This document shows, in pieces, positions 7,274 through 14,870 of a DNA stretch of 22,798 nt (position 1 is its first letter; each line of letters starts with the position of its first letter). The stretch comes from JAZLGI01 sp045616225 (GTDB lineage: Bacteria > Spirochaetota > Spirochaetia > Sphaerochaetales > Sphaerochaetaceae), in contig JAZLGI010000043.1 in assembly GCA_045616225.1 (NCBI GenBank), forward strand, positions 1 through 22,798, written 5' to 3'. The notes below the pieces were generated by a model. The model was given only the letters and a program-made list of their open reading frames with translations, was not told the origin of the DNA and ran no database searches. A program made the translations under genes and the position numbers.

Positions 7274-8476
7274 ATGGACAACAAAAAAAATCTGGTTTTT
7301 AAATATTCGCTTCAGCAGGCATTTTATTGGTCTGCTTATTGCGGTATTTTCACTTTTGCAGTTACTTATCTGCTTGGAAAAGGGTTTGATTCATCTACCA
7401 TAGGTATGATTTTGTTTTCTGCAAATTTCATTTCGTTTCTGATTCAGCCTGTTGTTGCAAGTAAAACAGACAGGGCAAGGGGAAACATTATCCCAAAACT
7501 TATGGCAGGATTGACTGTTTGTTCCGGATTGTGTTTTCTTGCTATTTTGCTGATACAAGATATTCCGCTTTTGCTTTTATCGGTTCTATATGTTGCAGGT
7601 TGTACTTTGTATGATATGAATCAGGCATTTCTCAATGCAGAAAATGTGTATTACTCACAAAGAAATTGGGAAACAGGTTACGGCTTGGGGCGTGGTATAG
7701 GCTCAATTACTTTCTCTGTTGTGTCTCTTGGCTTAGGAAGGCTCATGAATACCTACGGGGTGAACGGAATGCCTGCCGTATCGCTCTTTCTGATGATTTT
7801 ATTTTTTGTGTCGTGCCTGATAATGCCAAATGATGAATCTTTGGCAAGTGATGAAAGCAGTGTTCAGGAAAGTGTTTCTCTAATTGTATTTTTCAGAAAG
7901 TACAAATGGTATGTCGTTTCTTTATTTGGTGTTCTGTTACTTGCAATGGTTCACCTCATGCTTGAAAGTTACCTGATTAATATTGTTACCAGACTTGGCG
8001 GAAACAGTTCAAATGTAGGTACAGCGCTTTTTGTAGCAACAATATTCGGAACATTTTCGTTTATTTTTACAGCTCAGATTCATAAAAAGCTTGGCTCAAG
8101 AAAAATGCTTGCAATTGCAGGTTTCTTTTATATTGTAAAAGTCTGCTTATTTATTTCTGCCAAATTTTTGATTGTTATTTTTATAACTCAGGTCTTGCAG
8201 ACAGTCACTTATGCTTTTCTGTCTCCTACTCAGATGTACTATTCAGGAGAATGTACACAATCTTCAGATATGGTCAAAGGACAGGCAATGTCTTCTGCAT
8301 TTTACGCAATGGGCGGGGCCTTGGGGAACCTCATGGGCGGTGTCTTGATTGGTTCGTTTGGACTTAACGTTATGCTTTTTACGGCTCTTGCAATTGCAGT
8401 TATGGGTTTTGCTGTTTTGTTTGTTTCTGTTCCAAAAGCACTGTTAAAAAAACCGGGTTTTGCAGAAACTGTCTGA
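7274..8476 (+). CDS. Major facilitator superfamily transporter
   Basis: The protein has 400 residues and about twelve hydrophobic segments in two halves separated by a polar linker near residues 190-210. The loop after segment 2 carries a motif-A-like SKTDRARGN. The general pattern resembles the proton-linked sugar/nucleoside branch near LacY, but the substrate is not deducible. A TTG at 7256 overlaps the preceding stop and would add six residues; the ATG at 7274 is the more ordinary start. The last codons form the left arm of a strong hairpin (8450-8489), so gene end and terminator share bases. Confidence 0.8.
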   Translation: MDNKKNLVFKYSLQQAFYWSAYCGIFTFAVTYLLGKGFDSSTIGMILFSANFISFLIQPVVASKTDRARGNIIPKLMAGLTVCSGLCFLAILLIQDIPLLLLSVLYVAGCTLYDMNQAFLNAENVYYSQRNWETGYGLGRGIGSITFSVVSLGLGRLMNTYGVNGMPAVSLFLMILFFVSCLIMPNDESLASDESSVQESVSLIVFFRKYKWYVVSLFGVLLLAMVHLMLESYLINIVTRLGGNSSNVGTALFVATIFGTFSFIFTAQIHKKLGSRKMLAIAGFFYIVKVCLFISAKFLIVIFITQVLQTVTYAFLSPTQMYYSGECTQSSDMVKGQAMSSAFYAMGGALGNLMGGVLIGSFGLNVMLFTALAIAVMGFAVLFVSVPKALLKKPGFAETV

Positions 8477-8489
8477 CAAAATCCGGTTT
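8445..8489 (-). terminator. Intrinsic terminator of the ABC operon, overlapping the MFS gene end
   Basis: The long hairpin has arms at 8450-8465 and 8473-8489: a 13-bp stem with one wobble, then a 3-bp CAG/CTG inner stem beyond a single-base bulge. On the minus strand it is followed by a run of seven T (complement of 8446-8452). It lies 24 bp past the stop of the ABC ATPase gene. On the plus strand the tail (ACATTT) is weak, so it mainly serves the minus-strand operon. Confidence 0.75.
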
Positions 8490-8512
8490 ACATTTCTTAG
8501 AACAAAGTCGCT

Positions 8513-9307
8513 TTATGACAAAAGAGCTCTGTCGCTGGTAAGCTCATCACCGCTGGCCTTTGCAAATTCATCCATAAGTGCCTTGACCGTAAGTTTCTTC
8601 TTGTCTTCACCTCTTATGTCTAAAATAATTTTTCCGTCATACATCATGATAAGTCTGTTTCCATAGTTTATGGCATCTTTCATGTTGTGAGTAACCATTA
8701 AAGTCATAAGGTTGTTCTCTTTGATTATTTTGTCGGAAAGAGTAAGAACCTTTTCTGCAGTTCTTGGGTCAAGTGCTGCAGTATGCTCATCAAGAAGCAA
8801 CAATTTAGGACTGTTCATTGTTGCCATTAAGAGAGTAAGAGCCTGTCTTTGACCTCCGGAAAGAAGACCTACTTTTGCTGTCATTCTGTCTTCAAGACCA
8901 AGTCCCAAAGTTGCAAGTTTTTCTCTGTAGATTTCTCTCTCTTTGTCTGTGATTCCAATTCTGAGACCGTGTTTTTTTCCTCTTCTGCAGGCAAGTGCCA
9001 TGTTTTCTTCTATTTGCATATTTGCTGCAGTACCTGTCATTGGATCTTGGAAAACACGTCCCAGCCATTTTGCACGTTGCCAATCGCAAAGAGAAGTAAC
9101 ATCATTTCCATCTATGACAATCTTACCTTCATCTATTGGCCAAACACCGGCAATGGCATTCAAAAGTGTAGACTTACCTGCGCCGTTGCCTCCAATCATT
9201 GTAACAAAATCACCGTCATCAAGATGAAGACTCACGCCTTTTAGGGCAATCTTTTCATTTATAGTATGGGGATTAAAAGTCTTTCTGATATTTGTTAAAT
9301 CAAGCAT
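8513..9307 (-). CDS. ABC transporter ATP-binding protein (TrpZ-like)
   Basis: This 264-residue ATPase energises the amino-acid importer encoded by the two upstream genes. Walker A is GGNGAGKST (39-47), the signature is LSGGQ (149-153), and Walker B ends in LLLLDEHTAALD (169-180, catalytic E174). The His following the catalytic Glu is usual in this subfamily, which pairs with ABC_sub_bind binding proteins. The start has AAGGAG six bases upstream and overlaps the permease gene by 8 bp. Being last in the operon, it is followed by the 8445-8489 terminator. Confidence 0.88.
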   Translation of the reverse strand: MLDLTNIRKTFNPHTINEKIALKGVSLHLDDGDFVTMIGGNGAGKSTLLNAIAGVWPIDEGKIVIDGNDVTSLCDWQRAKWLGRVFQDPMTGTAANMQIEENMALACRRGKKHGLRIGITDKEREIYREKLATLGLGLEDRMTAKVGLLSGGQRQALTLLMATMNSPKLLLLDEHTAALDPRTAEKVLTLSDKIIKENNLMTLMVTHNMKDAINYGNRLIMMYDGKIILDIRGEDKKKLTVKALMDEFAKASGDELTSDRALLS

Positions 9308-10208
9308 GCTTTACTCCTTTTGTCAATTTGCCTTTCCAGAAAGGAATTGCAAGGAAAAGGGCAACAACAAGGGCAGATAAAAGCTTTAAGAGATTTGTAT
9401 TAAGTCCAAGCCAGAGAACAATCTGAATTACCACGTAATAAAGGACTGCTCCAATTGATACTGCCAGAAGTTTTAATCCAAAGTTTCTGAAAATTTTACC
9501 AAAGATTACATTGCTTATGATTACTGCAGCAAGACCAATGACAATTGCTCCACGTCCCATATTGACATCTACAGAACCTTGATACTGGGAGAAAATGGCA
9601 GAAGCAAGAGCTACAATCCCATTTGATATCATCAAACCCAGGATTTTGCATTTGTTGACATTAATACCTTGGGCTTTTGCCATATTCTGGTTTGAGCCTG
9701 TTGCTCTTATAGTGCATCCTATTTCAGTTCCAAAGAACCAATATAGAACACCTATGATTACCGCCGTGACAATTATCATTACAAAAATAGGATTATCAAA
9801 GCCAAGATGTCTGACGTTTCTGGCACTTACAAGAAGATGGTATTTTGTTACATTAATACCCTGATTTGCCTTAAACCCCATAATCCAGAGATTTATGGAG
9901 TATAAAGACAGCTGGGTGAGAATTCCCGAAAGAATTGGGGGAATTCCCATTGCTGTATGAAAAAGACCTGTTACCAGACCGGCAATCATTCCTGCAAGAA
10001 CTGCACATAAAAGTGCAACCCAGAGATTGACTCCATTTATCATTAACATTACACAGACGGCACCGCCGGTTGCCATAGTTCCATCTACTGTCAAATCTGA
10101 GAAATCAAGAACTTTGTAAGTCAAGAAGACTCCAATAGCCATAATTCCCCAAATGAGTCCTTGAGTTATTGCCCCGGGCATGGCACTGAATAAAGCTGCT
10201 ATGTTCAA
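9300..10208 (-). CDS. ABC transporter permease (TrpY-like)
   Basis: The product is a 302-residue LivH-type permease (BPD_transp_2 family) with about eight or nine hydrophobic segments. Family markers include 'SDLTVDGTMATGGAV' near residue 36 and 'GSNQNMAKAQGINV' near residue 173, the loop that docks with the ATPase. Translation probably starts at a TTG (10208), because GGAGG lies seven bases upstream and the nearby ATG is out of frame. The gene is 17 bp after the binding-protein gene. In this family one permease forms the homodimeric channel. Confidence 0.87.
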   Translation of the reverse strand: MNIAALFSAMPGAITQGLIWGIMAIGVFLTYKVLDFSDLTVDGTMATGGAVCVMLMINGVNLWVALLCAVLAGMIAGLVTGLFHTAMGIPPILSGILTQLSLYSINLWIMGFKANQGINVTKYHLLVSARNVRHLGFDNPIFVMIIVTAVIIGVLYWFFGTEIGCTIRATGSNQNMAKAQGINVNKCKILGLMISNGIVALASAIFSQYQGSVDVNMGRGAIVIGLAAVIISNVIFGKIFRNFGLKLLAVSIGAVLYYVVIQIVLWLGLNTNLLKLLSALVVALFLAIPFWKGKLTKGVKHA

Positions 10209-10225
10209 AACATTTCCTCCAAAAC

Positions 10226-11191
10226 TCAGATAGCCTTGTAATCAGAAGGTACTTTTATTCCAAAGATTGCACAAAGTTCTGCATTGTACTCTTTTGTGAA
10301 TTTAGGAGCATATTCAATTGGCATCTTAGAAACATCTTCACCGTTAAGAACTCTGGCTGCCATTTCTCCTGTTGCCCAACCAAGGTCGTAGTAACTTATT
10401 GAAAGAGTTGCAATTCCACAGCCTTTACATACGCCTTCTTCTCCTGTAATAACAGGTTTCTTTGCAGGTTCTACAATATTTCTTATTGCTTCTGTACAGG
10501 AAGCTGCTGTGTTATCTGTTGGAATGTAAATAACATCTACCTGTTCACAGGCATTTGCAGTAACAGAAGAAACATCATTTGAATCTGTAAATGCAAACTC
10601 AATTACCTTAATTCCTTTTGCTTCAAGAAGAGACTTTACCTGCTTTACCTGGAAAACAGAGTTTGCTTCTGCACTACAGTAGATAATACCTACAGACTTT
10701 ACGTTAGGGAAAAGCTCAACAATCATGTTTGCCTGTCCGTCAAGAGGGGCAAGATCACTTGTTCCTGAAACATTTATTCCGGTTGTTGAACCCATATTTG
10801 CAATATCCAAAGCTGTTCCGTAATCTGTTACAGCAGTACCAAGAATTGGAATATCACCTGTTGTAGCCTGTGCAGCCTGAAGAGCCGGTGTTGCATTTGC
10901 CAGAATCAAGTCTACATTTGAAGAAACAAAACCGTTCACGATTGTGATACAGGTTGCTGAATCTCCGGATGCATTCTGTTCATTGAATTTTACCTTGTCT
11001 CCAAGTTTCTCTGTGAGTGCATCTTTGAATCCTTTTGTTGCGGCATCAAGAGCCTCATGCTGAACAAGTTGACAAATACCTACATTAAAGGTATCGCTCT
11101 TAGTCTCGTTTGAGCCTGATGCAAAGGCAACAAAAGCTACAAGACTTACCAATAAAACCACTGTAAACTTCTTAAAACAACTTTTAAACAT
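10226..11191 (-). CDS. ABC transporter substrate-binding protein, ABC_sub_bind/TrpX family; probable tyrosine binder
   Basis: The 321-residue protein begins with a signal peptide (hydrophobic stretch about 9-24, AFASG cleavage region, no lipobox Cys). The mature part has family marks: VGICQLVQHEALDAATKGF (near residue 36), 'ATPALQAAQATTGDIPI', 'VGIIYCSAEANSV' and 'GVCKGCGIATLSISYYDLGWATGEMA'. Relatives in Gram-positives (TrpX) are linked to aromatic amino-acid uptake. Here the leader contains five Tyr codons, so I infer tyrosine as the ligand. GGGGAG precedes the ATG. It is the first structural gene and lies directly behind the attenuator. Confidence 0.85.
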   Translation of the reverse strand: MFKSCFKKFTVVLLVSLVAFVAFASGSNETKSDTFNVGICQLVQHEALDAATKGFKDALTEKLGDKVKFNEQNASGDSATCITIVNGFVSSNVDLILANATPALQAAQATTGDIPILGTAVTDYGTALDIANMGSTTGINVSGTSDLAPLDGQANMIVELFPNVKSVGIIYCSAEANSVFQVKQVKSLLEAKGIKVIEFAFTDSNDVSSVTANACEQVDVIYIPTDNTAASCTEAIRNIVEPAKKPVITGEEGVCKGCGIATLSISYYDLGWATGEMAARVLNGEDVSKMPIEYAPKFTKEYNAELCAIFGIKVPSDYKAI

Positions 11192-11218
11192 TTTCTAACT
11201 CCCCGTTGTATTTTTTTA

Positions 11219-11246
11219 TAAAAAAGACCTCCGTCTGAGGAGGTCC
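11219..11246 (-). terminator. Attenuator terminator in the tyrosine leader
   Basis: On the minus strand GACCTCC-TCAGAC-GGAGGTC is followed by TTTTTTAT, giving a 7-bp GC-rich stem with a six-base U tract. It lies between the leader peptide gene and the binding-protein gene, 28 bases before that start codon. Its loop and last left-arm base (CTCAGAC, 11239-11233) are complementary to GTCTGAG right after the leader-peptide stop. Confidence 0.85.
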
Positions 11247-11272
11247 AAAGTTCATAGGTTTACTTTTCTTCA

Positions 11273-11290
11273 CTCAGACTTAAAAAGGAG
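11273..11290 (-). promoter_or_regulatory. Antiterminator segment
   Basis: On the minus strand this segment reads CTCC, seven bases, then GTCTGAG. GTCTGAG pairs perfectly with CTCAGAC of the terminator loop, and CTCC can extend the pairing to GGAG of the terminator's right arm. The two structures are therefore mutually exclusive. The GTCTGAG begins at the base after the leader-peptide stop codon, where a terminating ribosome would mask it. Confidence 0.7.
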
Positions 11291-11363
11291 AACAATAATA
11301 ATAGTAGTAGCTGAATGAAGAGGAGACAGCAATGTTTCTGAATGTGTAATTAATATTTTTCAT
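11280..11363 (-). CDS. Tyrosine-rich leader peptide (attenuation)
   Basis: A 27-codon frame begins with ATG at 11363, preceded by a strong AGGAGGG site, and ends with TAA at 11282-11280. Codons 19-23 are TAC TAC TAT TAT TAT, five tyrosines in a row, followed by Cys-Ser-Pro-Phe. Such a run in a short leader is a hallmark of ribosome-mediated attenuation: slow decoding under Tyr-tRNA shortage stalls the ribosome in the run and leaves the antiterminator free. The peptide itself needs no other function. The gene reads into an ABC transporter operon of the aromatic-amino-acid type. Confidence 0.85.
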   Translation of the reverse strand: MKNINYTFRNIAVSSSFSYYYYYCSPF

Positions 11364-11400
11364 AGCTCCCTCCTGTATAAAAATGAATTTATATGCACTT

Positions 11401-11430
11401 CTTTTACAACTTTTCCTAATGTTTTGTCAA
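11401..11430 (-). promoter_or_regulatory. Promoter of the tyrosine-leader ABC operon
   Basis: A consensus -35 TTGACA (11430-11425) is followed after 18 bp by TAAAAG (11406-11401), a weak -10. The transcript would start near 11394, about 31 bases before the leader-peptide start. Confidence 0.5.
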
Positions 11431-11441
11431 TATCCTTTAAG

Positions 11442-11472
11442 ATGACAAATCAAATCAAAAGTGTGATATCAT
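11442..11472 (+). promoter_or_regulatory. Promoter of the aldolase-kinase operon
   Basis: An extended -10, TG-A-TATCAT (11464-11472), lies 27 bases before the aldolase ATG. ATGACA (11442-11447) is a possible -35 at 19 bp. The promoter is back to back with that of the tyrosine-leader operon. Confidence 0.45.
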
Positions 11473-11499
11473 AAAAACAACCTTAAAACAGGAGTTGTT

Positions 11500-12279
11500 A
11501 TGTCTTATTCAGATTCTCAGGCAAGAACTTTGATAATAGAAGCCGGTTTAAAATTGGTAGAAGAAAAATTAATAGCCAGAACTTGGGGAAATGTCAGTGC
11601 CAGGATTTCGGAAACGGAGTTTTTGATTACTCCAAGCGGACTCAGTTATGAATCTTTGAAGCCGGAAGATTTGGCTCTTGTCAACATAAACGACCTAACT
11701 TGGAGCGGAAATAAGAAACCAAGCAGTGAAAAAGGTCTTCATGCAATGATTTACAAACTCAGACCGGATGCAAATTTTGTTATTCATACACATCAGGTTT
11801 TTGCTTCTGCAGTAAGTGTTGTCGGAAAAGATACAGATTTTGCTCCTTGTTGCGGATATGGTTTCCCGGGAACCAAGAAACTTACAGACAAAGCAAGAAA
11901 ATCACTTGAAGCAAATCCTTTGGCTAATTCGTTTCTTATGAAAGCTCACGGAGCTTTTTGTTTTGGTTCGGACTATGAGAACGCTTTTGCCAATGTGAGG
12001 GGACTTGAGGAGAACAGCAGAGCTTTCTTTGAGAAAGAAACAGAAAACAGGGAGAAGAGAAAGGATTTTCATGCATATTTAGATGATTATGCTCAGATTA
12101 TGGGTTTTTGGGGTAAGATTCCTGAGAATGAAGAATCAGAGACTCTTGAACTTATAAACGAGAAAAATGATGCTGCAGCTTTGTTCTGCAATTATAAAAA
12201 CAGATTGAGTTTGTTTGACGTGTCTATTCAGCATTTTGTTTATAAGAAAAAGTATTCAAAGATGAGGAGTGCAGAATGA
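11500..12279 (+). CDS. Class II aldolase/epimerase (FucA/AraD family)
   Basis: The 259-residue protein belongs to the zinc-dependent family that cleaves or epimerises sugar phosphates such as fuculose-1-phosphate or ribulose-5-phosphate. The zinc ligands H96 and H98 (IHTHQ) and H150 (KAHGAF), and the catalytic E77 (SSEKGLH), sit close to the FucA spacing. WGNVSARI (29-36) and ITPSGLSYESL (43-53) are the phosphate-binding segments. About 50 residues extend beyond the usual 210-residue core. The following kinase gene overlaps its stop by 4 bp, so the kinase product is probably its substrate. ACAGGAG precedes the start. Confidence 0.85.
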   Translation: MSYSDSQARTLIIEAGLKLVEEKLIARTWGNVSARISETEFLITPSGLSYESLKPEDLALVNINDLTWSGNKKPSSEKGLHAMIYKLRPDANFVIHTHQVFASAVSVVGKDTDFAPCCGYGFPGTKKLTDKARKSLEANPLANSFLMKAHGAFCFGSDYENAFANVRGLEENSRAFFEKETENREKRKDFHAYLDDYAQIMGFWGKIPENEESETLELINEKNDAAALFCNYKNRLSLFDVSIQHFVYKKKYSKMRSAE

Positions 12280-13889
12280 AATATATTCTAGCTTACGATA
12301 TTGGAACAACAGGAGTAAAAACCTGCTTGTTTGAAGTAGATAAGGTTATTTCACTGGTTGGTGCCACAAGTTGCGGTTATCCTCTTTACATTATGCCAGA
12401 TGGCGGAGCAGAACAGGATGGAGATGACTGGTGGAATGCTATGCGTGAGAGTACTCAAAAGCTTTTTAATCAGGTAGATATAAGTCCTGATAAAGTTGAG
12501 GGAATTTCTTTCTGTTCTCAGGCTCAGGGACTTATTCTTGTAGATAAAGACGGAGTTCCTGTAAGACGTCCAATGAGTTATATGGATCAAAGAGCTTCTG
12601 ATGTCATCAAAGAAGGCATTGCATATGGTTTGCAGATTGCCGGTGCAAATATCTTTAAACTCATTCCAAGCCTCATCATTACAGGCGCTGTTTCCAGCAG
12701 TGTCAAAGATCCTATTTGGAAGTATAAATGGGTAGAAAAGCACGAACCTCAGGCATTTGCAAAAGCATACAGATGGCTTGATGTCAAAGACTATTTAACC
12801 TGTAGATGTACCGGCGAGTTTAAGATGACAGAAGACAGTGCTTTTGCCACTCTTCTGTATGACACGAGAAAAAACAAACAGTGTTGGAGTAACAAGATGT
12901 GTTCTATGTTTAACATAAAAAAGGAACTTCTTCCTCCAATCATAAAATCTACGGATATGGTAGGTTCTCTCACAGAGAAATCTGCAGAAGAACTGGGGCT
13001 TAAGGCTGGAATTCCGGTATTTGGCGGTGGAGGAGACAGTTCTCTCATAGGAATTGGTGCAGGTTGTGTAAATGTTGGAGACACACACATTTATTCAGGA
13101 ACTTCAGGCTGGGTAATTACTGTTACAGATAAGCAAATGGTAGATGTCAGTGCCATGATTGCAGCCATTACCGGCGCACAAAGCGGAAAATTCAATTATT
13201 TTGCAGAAATGGAAACTGCAGGGAAATGCCTTGAATGGGTAAAAGACCATTTGGCTTTGGATGAGATAGGTATTTATCTTGAAAAGAAAGATGTCACAGA
13301 TGATTTTTATTCTGTTTATGAGAGCCTTTTTGATTATCTTATGGACACAATAAAAGATCTTGAACCAGGGGCAGGAGGTGTAATTTTTACACCTTGGCTT
13401 CATGGAAACAGATGTCCTTTTGAAGACCCTAATTCTACCGGAATGTTTTTTGGAATAAAACTTGAGACAGGCAAAACAGAGTTAATCAGAGCTGTTGTAG
13501 AGGGCGTTTTCTTTCATCTCAGATGGATGCTTGAGTGCCAGGACAAGAAAATAAAAACTTCAGACAGCATAAGATTTGTAGGAGGCGGTGCAAAATCTCC
13601 GGTTTCCTGTCAGATTTTGGCAGATATTCTTGGAAGAAAGGTAGAAACTGTATCATCACCGCAAAATGTAGGTTCTGTAGGAGCTGCAGCCGTAACGGCA
13701 GTTGGACTTGGTCTTATTCCAAATTTGGAATGTGTAAAAGATTTCATTCCGGTAGATAAAGTTTATGAGCCAAATATGGAAAGGCATAAAAAATATGATA
13801 CGAATTACAGTATCTTCAAGAAATTGTATGCTTCAAACAGCAAATTGTTCAAAGAACTGAGTAAACGTGAAAAGGAAGGAAAGAAATGA
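12276..13889 (+). CDS. FGGY-family carbohydrate kinase (xylulokinase-like)
   Basis: The 537-residue kinase has the two-domain FGGY fold. The N-terminal phosphate motif is DIGTTGVK (8-15). SYMDQRASD (101-109) is the sugar-binding loop typical of xylulokinase-like members. GGGDSS (251-256) carries the catalytic base D254, and GGGAKS (436-441) binds the adenine nucleotide. It phosphorylates a monosaccharide or its keto form; xylulose, ribulose and fuculose are possible, and the class II aldolase partner favours the last two. It overlaps the genes on both sides by 4 bp, so all are translated together. Confidence 0.88.
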   Translation: MKYILAYDIGTTGVKTCLFEVDKVISLVGATSCGYPLYIMPDGGAEQDGDDWWNAMRESTQKLFNQVDISPDKVEGISFCSQAQGLILVDKDGVPVRRPMSYMDQRASDVIKEGIAYGLQIAGANIFKLIPSLIITGAVSSSVKDPIWKYKWVEKHEPQAFAKAYRWLDVKDYLTCRCTGEFKMTEDSAFATLLYDTRKNKQCWSNKMCSMFNIKKELLPPIIKSTDMVGSLTEKSAEELGLKAGIPVFGGGGDSSLIGIGAGCVNVGDTHIYSGTSGWVITVTDKQMVDVSAMIAAITGAQSGKFNYFAEMETAGKCLEWVKDHLALDEIGIYLEKKDVTDDFYSVYESLFDYLMDTIKDLEPGAGGVIFTPWLHGNRCPFEDPNSTGMFFGIKLETGKTELIRAVVEGVFFHLRWMLECQDKKIKTSDSIRFVGGGAKSPVSCQILADILGRKVETVSSPQNVGSVGAAAVTAVGLGLIPNLECVKDFIPVDKVYEPNMERHKKYDTNYSIFKKLYASNSKLFKELSKREKEGKK

Positions 13890-14305
13890 ATAAAGAAGTA
13901 ATCAGAACAATCAAATTCGGTTTGTTTTCCATATCAGCCGGTGTTATACAGATTGGAACATTTACACTTTTAAATGAACTGGCTCATCTGGAGTACTGGG
14001 TAAGTTATTTAATTGGTCTCATTCTTTCGGTCATCTGGAATTTTACTTTAAACAGAAAATTTACATTCAAAAGTGCTAACAATGTTCCAATAGCAATGCT
14101 TAAAGTCTTTGGCTATTACTGCGTCTTTACACCTCTTTCTACATTGCTTGAGAAGTATCTTACAGGTACTGCAATGTGGAATGAATACCTTGTAACCCTA
14201 ATCAACATGGTAATAAACTTCGTTACAGAATACCTTTTTGACACCTTTGTTGTTTTCAGAGGCTCAATAGATACTAACGATATTGCCGCAAAGGAAGCCA
14301 AATGA
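13886..14305 (+). CDS. GtrA-like membrane protein
   Basis: The product has 139 residues and four hydrophobic helices (about 8-30, 38-58, 70-88, 100-122). The family marker NFTLNRKFTFKS lies after helix 2. GtrA proteins are thought to help move lipid-linked sugars across the membrane or to assist cell-surface glycan synthesis. It overlaps the kinase and dtd genes by 4 bp each, so it belongs to the same transcript. Why a GtrA protein sits between a sugar kinase and a tRNA-quality enzyme is not clear. Confidence 0.82.
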   Translation: MNKEVIRTIKFGLFSISAGVIQIGTFTLLNELAHLEYWVSYLIGLILSVIWNFTLNRKFTFKSANNVPIAMLKVFGYYCVFTPLSTLLEKYLTGTAMWNEYLVTLINMVINFVTEYLFDTFVVFRGSIDTNDIAAKEAK

Positions 14306-14748
14306 GACTTGTAATTCAATGTGTCAAACACGCCTGCGTAACGGTAGATGAAAAGATTGTCGGAAAGATTAACAGAGGCTTTATGGTTCTGTGCGGAATA
14401 TCTCAGACCGATACAAAACAAGTTGCAGACAAGATGGTAAAAAAAATGTGTAACCTGAGGGTTTTTAAAGATGAAAACGGAAAAACAAATCTTTCTTTGG
14501 CAGATATAGGAGGGGAGTTGTTGGTAGTCTCTCAGTTTACGCTTTATGCAGATTGTCACAGCGGAAACAGGCCGGGTTTTTCAAATGCAGGCAAGCCTGA
14601 AGTTGCAGAGCCGCTATATGAATATGTGCTTGGCGAATGTTCAAAGTATGTAAAAAAAGTTGAACACGGGGTGTTTGGAGCCCACATGGAAGTAGATTTG
14701 TTAAATGACGGACCTTTTACCATTTTGCTTGATTCGGACTCAATTTGA
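14302..14748 (+). CDS. dtd: D-aminoacyl-tRNA deacylase
   Basis: This enzyme removes D-amino acids (and glycine mischarged on tRNA-Ala) from tRNA. The length of 148 residues is typical. Both DTD signatures are visible: SQFTLYAD (about 77-84) and NDGPFTI (about 136-142, the Gly-Pro motif that enforces chirality). The N-terminal MRLVIQCVKHACVTVD also fits. It is the last gene of the four-gene overlapping cluster. D-Tyr-tRNA is a classical substrate. Confidence 0.93.
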   Translation: MRLVIQCVKHACVTVDEKIVGKINRGFMVLCGISQTDTKQVADKMVKKMCNLRVFKDENGKTNLSLADIGGELLVVSQFTLYADCHSGNRPGFSNAGKPEVAEPLYEYVLGECSKYVKKVEHGVFGAHMEVDLLNDGPFTILLDSDSI

Positions 14749-14799
14749 GGAGAAAATAAAGAAAACGCCTGTTTTTTTATATTTAAACTAATATTTAAT

Positions 14800-14828
14800 T
14801 TGATTTTTTGTTAATAAAAATTTAACAT
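14800..14828 (+). promoter_or_regulatory. mglB promoter
   Basis: TTGATT (14800-14805) and TAACAT (14823-14828) are separated by exactly 17 bp. Transcription would start near 14835, at a small hairpin AGTCC-ATA-GGACT (14834-14846) that could protect the 5' end of the mRNA. The mglB ribosome site AGGAG follows at 14859. Confidence 0.55.
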
Positions 14829-14870
14829 AGAGAAGTCCATAGGACTAAAAAAACTTTAGGAGAAGAAAGT

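Noticed and set aside
14749..14799. Terminator directly after dtd
   Set aside because: There is a T-run near 14771, but no stem of useful length precedes it.
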